Assembly: GCA_030704615.1 (NCBI GenBank)
Contig: CM060733.1
Span: forward strand, 67,954,001-68,014,000
DNA: 60,000 nt
Reading direction: 5' to 3'
From: Takakia lepidozioides
Taxonomy: Eukaryota; Streptophyta; Takakiopsida; Takakiales; Takakiaceae
In this document: positions 58,171-60,000 of the stretch, piece after piece
How the letters are laid out: the number at the start of each line of letters is the position of its first letter
Numbering within the stretch: position 1 is the stretch's first letter
Position numbers and translations under genes: made by a program
The notes under the pieces: model-generated
What the model was told of the DNA's origin: nothing
Seen by the model: the letters and a program-made list of their open reading frames with translations, nothing else
The model's database searches: none

Positions 58171-59587
58171 GCTTTTGAAAGCAGCACATAAATTTTCTAC
58201 TTTGATAGTCTATTTTGTTCTACTTTGGATTATCCTTTCTTGCGCCAGAGTGGAATTACGGCTTTGCATCTTCCACCATGTACTATTGCATACATAGACA
58301 GCTAGGGCGTACAGCGACCGCTTTCCAGCAGAACATGAAACCGTCACATCTTCTCACAAGAAGAGACTTCAAGAAATCTTCTAGGCACTGTCTTCCTGAG
58401 GTACCAGTGATGATGGCTTCCCCCGTGTTGAGAAATGTCACAGCCCCTTCCTACACTGACACTTCAGGTGGTTTTGGGCTAAGTGATCTACTCCTTTTGA
58501 CTCCCTTGCATATTTGTACCCAAGTGGGGTTCATCTGCTATCGGACATGATACTTATTGGTTCATGTTGGAGAGCTATAGCTATTCACATCAACCTTGTT
58601 CTCCACCCATATGTAAGAGGGCCTTCACATCACACATACTCAACAACCCACATCATATGCTTGTGGTGATTTTTGGGACTGGTGCAGGTGAGAAGGCTGT
58701 TTACTTGCAGTGAGCAACCAGTGTTATGGTGTCACTACCTATGAGAGCACTTCAGGAAAGAATAACCATAACAGCGGGTTGCCCCTCTCCAGGGATCTAA
58801 CCTATACTTCTAAGCATTTTTCAATGTGTTAGGTTAATGAAATTGTGCATAGTCACTACATATCACTGTGAGATATGTTATCATGAGCTTACTTCCAAAA
58901 CCTAAGCTGTCCAAGCTCTCTTGAGTTCTATGATCAAGTTTCCTGCAAACCATATATGCGTAAGGTTGCGATGACTTGATAGAGGTGTTGTCAGAAAACA
59001 AACTACACAACAAAGCTGGTTGACATAGCAGCAATCTGCATCACACAGAGCTATCTCGAACTCTCTATCATGGTGCAGTATAGCAGTTCATGAGAAACCA
59101 TGATGCATTCTGCCTACCTGTGGTAGGTCTAAGACGGGAGGGTAAACTGTATTTCATCATATACAGGTATACCACCAACCACCCTGATCACCTCTATGGA
59201 GATGGAGTCAATGCTGAGTTTGGATCGAGAGGAAATGCGACGGTTCATTTTTTTATCTAGTCTGGAATAGACAGATCCTTTCTTGACAAGCCCTATCTCT
59301 CTCTCTTTCAGCTCGGAAGCAAGACTGTCCTGTTATACAGGCTAAGTCCTGACGGTGAAGGGTAGAGGAAATTTTCAACATACCTGAATATTGGGCAGGA
59401 AGAACTGTCCCTGCTAGATGAGGCTGAAGTGTTCCACAGGGATCACTTACCTGTTGGTTTGGTGGTTGGCTGTGATGGATCCAGGTGACTGCACTTCACC
59501 TTCTTTTATTGCTGGGATTGCTACTAAGGGCAAGAGTCTAAGGGAAGTTGAACGCTTTGGGTTCTTTCAGATCTTGGATGACTGGGT
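58171..59587. other. Stretch without recognised gene; exon-like relic at 58612-58687
   Basis: 58612-58687 resembles the exon-like segment 37119-37216, including its donor GCAG|GTGAG. The minus strand at about 58900-58950 has a candidate exon (KLDHRTQESLDSLGFG between TTTGCAG and GTAAGC) that could be a 5' exon of the LETM1-like gene, but nothing proves it. Confidence 0.3.
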
Positions 59588-59782
59588 GTGCATGTGTTGC
59601 TTTCCTACATACACAATCATTATGAAATGCTTCAAGAGATGGTGGAAAGACAGGAGGATGTGGAAACACAGAAGGGAGTTGCCTTTTTATTGACACTAAA
59701 CTACGAATTTGCTACCGTTGCTACTGCTTCCGAGTATATGAAAGTGACAAGGAAGCCTTTTCTCTGTGACCTGCCCATCTAG
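59588..59782 (+). other. Small open frame, unknown
   Basis: The frame reads LLSYIHNHYEMLQEMVERQE, continues through an FLLTLNYEFATVATASEYM-type segment and stops at TAG (59780-59782). Its composition is protein-like and a good acceptor (GGGTTCTTTCAG) lies at 59560-59571, so it may be a terminal exon. I do not recognise the family. Confidence 0.3.
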
Positions 59783-60000
59783 TGTGCATCTGAATTGCCG
59801 CTTAGAATACCCTACATCTAAAGGATATGACAAAGGTATGCAGGCAGACTTGGGTAGAGGCAGTTTGATGGTGCCTAAATCAGGCTGTATGGTGTCATAA
59901 AAAAGCTCTCTCTGAGTCTCCCTCCCACCGACAGAACTTCAAAGCTGAAACTCCTAGCAGGGGTAACACTAAGGTAACAGCAAAAACATCAAGATGATGA

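Overview
The window looks like a repeat-dominated nuclear segment of a land plant. Two multi-exon host-type genes of plant families are visible on the minus strand: a COBRA-like GPI-anchored protein (2621-6417) and a LETM1-like protein (53269-56123, incomplete). Most of the rest is nested, decayed transposable elements: LTR retrotransposons of the Ty3 type, CACTA (En/Spm) DNA transposons, a Mutator-like transposase, non-LTR retrotransposon 3' ends and a tRNA-derived SINE-like unit. Captured PPR repeats of the PLS type and the TE load fit a seedless plant such as a fern or lycophyte; that placement is inference from style only.

Layout. 1-2.1 kb: interrupted coding-like sequence I do not recognise. 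2.6-6.4 kb: COBRA-like gene, with leader/promoter to about 7.0 kb. 7.1-7.24 kb: SINE-like unit. About 8.0-15.4 kb: a CACTA element (CACTA-1) with GCGACG/CGTCGC subterminal arrays at both ends, a decayed TNP2-type transposase and, upstream of it on the same strand, a decayed protein with a SET-like domain. 16.0-16.6 kb: non-LTR 3' fragment; 16.7-17.35 kb: repeats of an ATACCGGATG motif; 17.6-18.1 kb: gag-like remnant. 19.7-20.28 kb: integrase with chromodomain of a Ty3 chromovirus.

20.3-33.7 kb (copy A): a Ty3-type element with the order gag - protease - cytosine-5 DNA methyltransferase - RT - RNase H - integrase - PHD finger - short LTR. A 6003-bp CACTA element (CACTA-2, 23713-29715) with a 19-bp TIR and a TTT target duplication sits inside the methyltransferase region and carries captured PPR sequence. 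33.7-34.5 kb is a rearranged CACTA-1 relative. 34.5-39.7 kb is mostly gene-poor with tandem repeats. 39.8-40.3 kb holds a second PHD-finger fragment. 40.5-43.6 kb is a gag-bearing retroelement on the minus strand with an initiator-Met-type primer binding site. 44.9-48.8 kb (copy B) is a second methyltransferase-bearing Ty3 copy. 48.8-51.2 kb: GGACTTG-type arrays around a MULE transposase. 51.5-52.5 kb: palindrome-rich repeat and small ORFs. 53.3-56.1 kb: LETM1-like gene with a non-LTR fragment in an intron. 56.3-58.2 kb: four tandem non-LTR 3' ends.

The theme worth attention is that several elements here carry chromatin modules. The Ty3 family has a DNA methyltransferase inside pol and a PHD finger where chromoviruses keep a chromodomain, CACTA-1 carries a SET-like domain, and a classical chromodomain integrase lies next door. 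All visible copies are decayed, so the window shows the architecture, not a working element.
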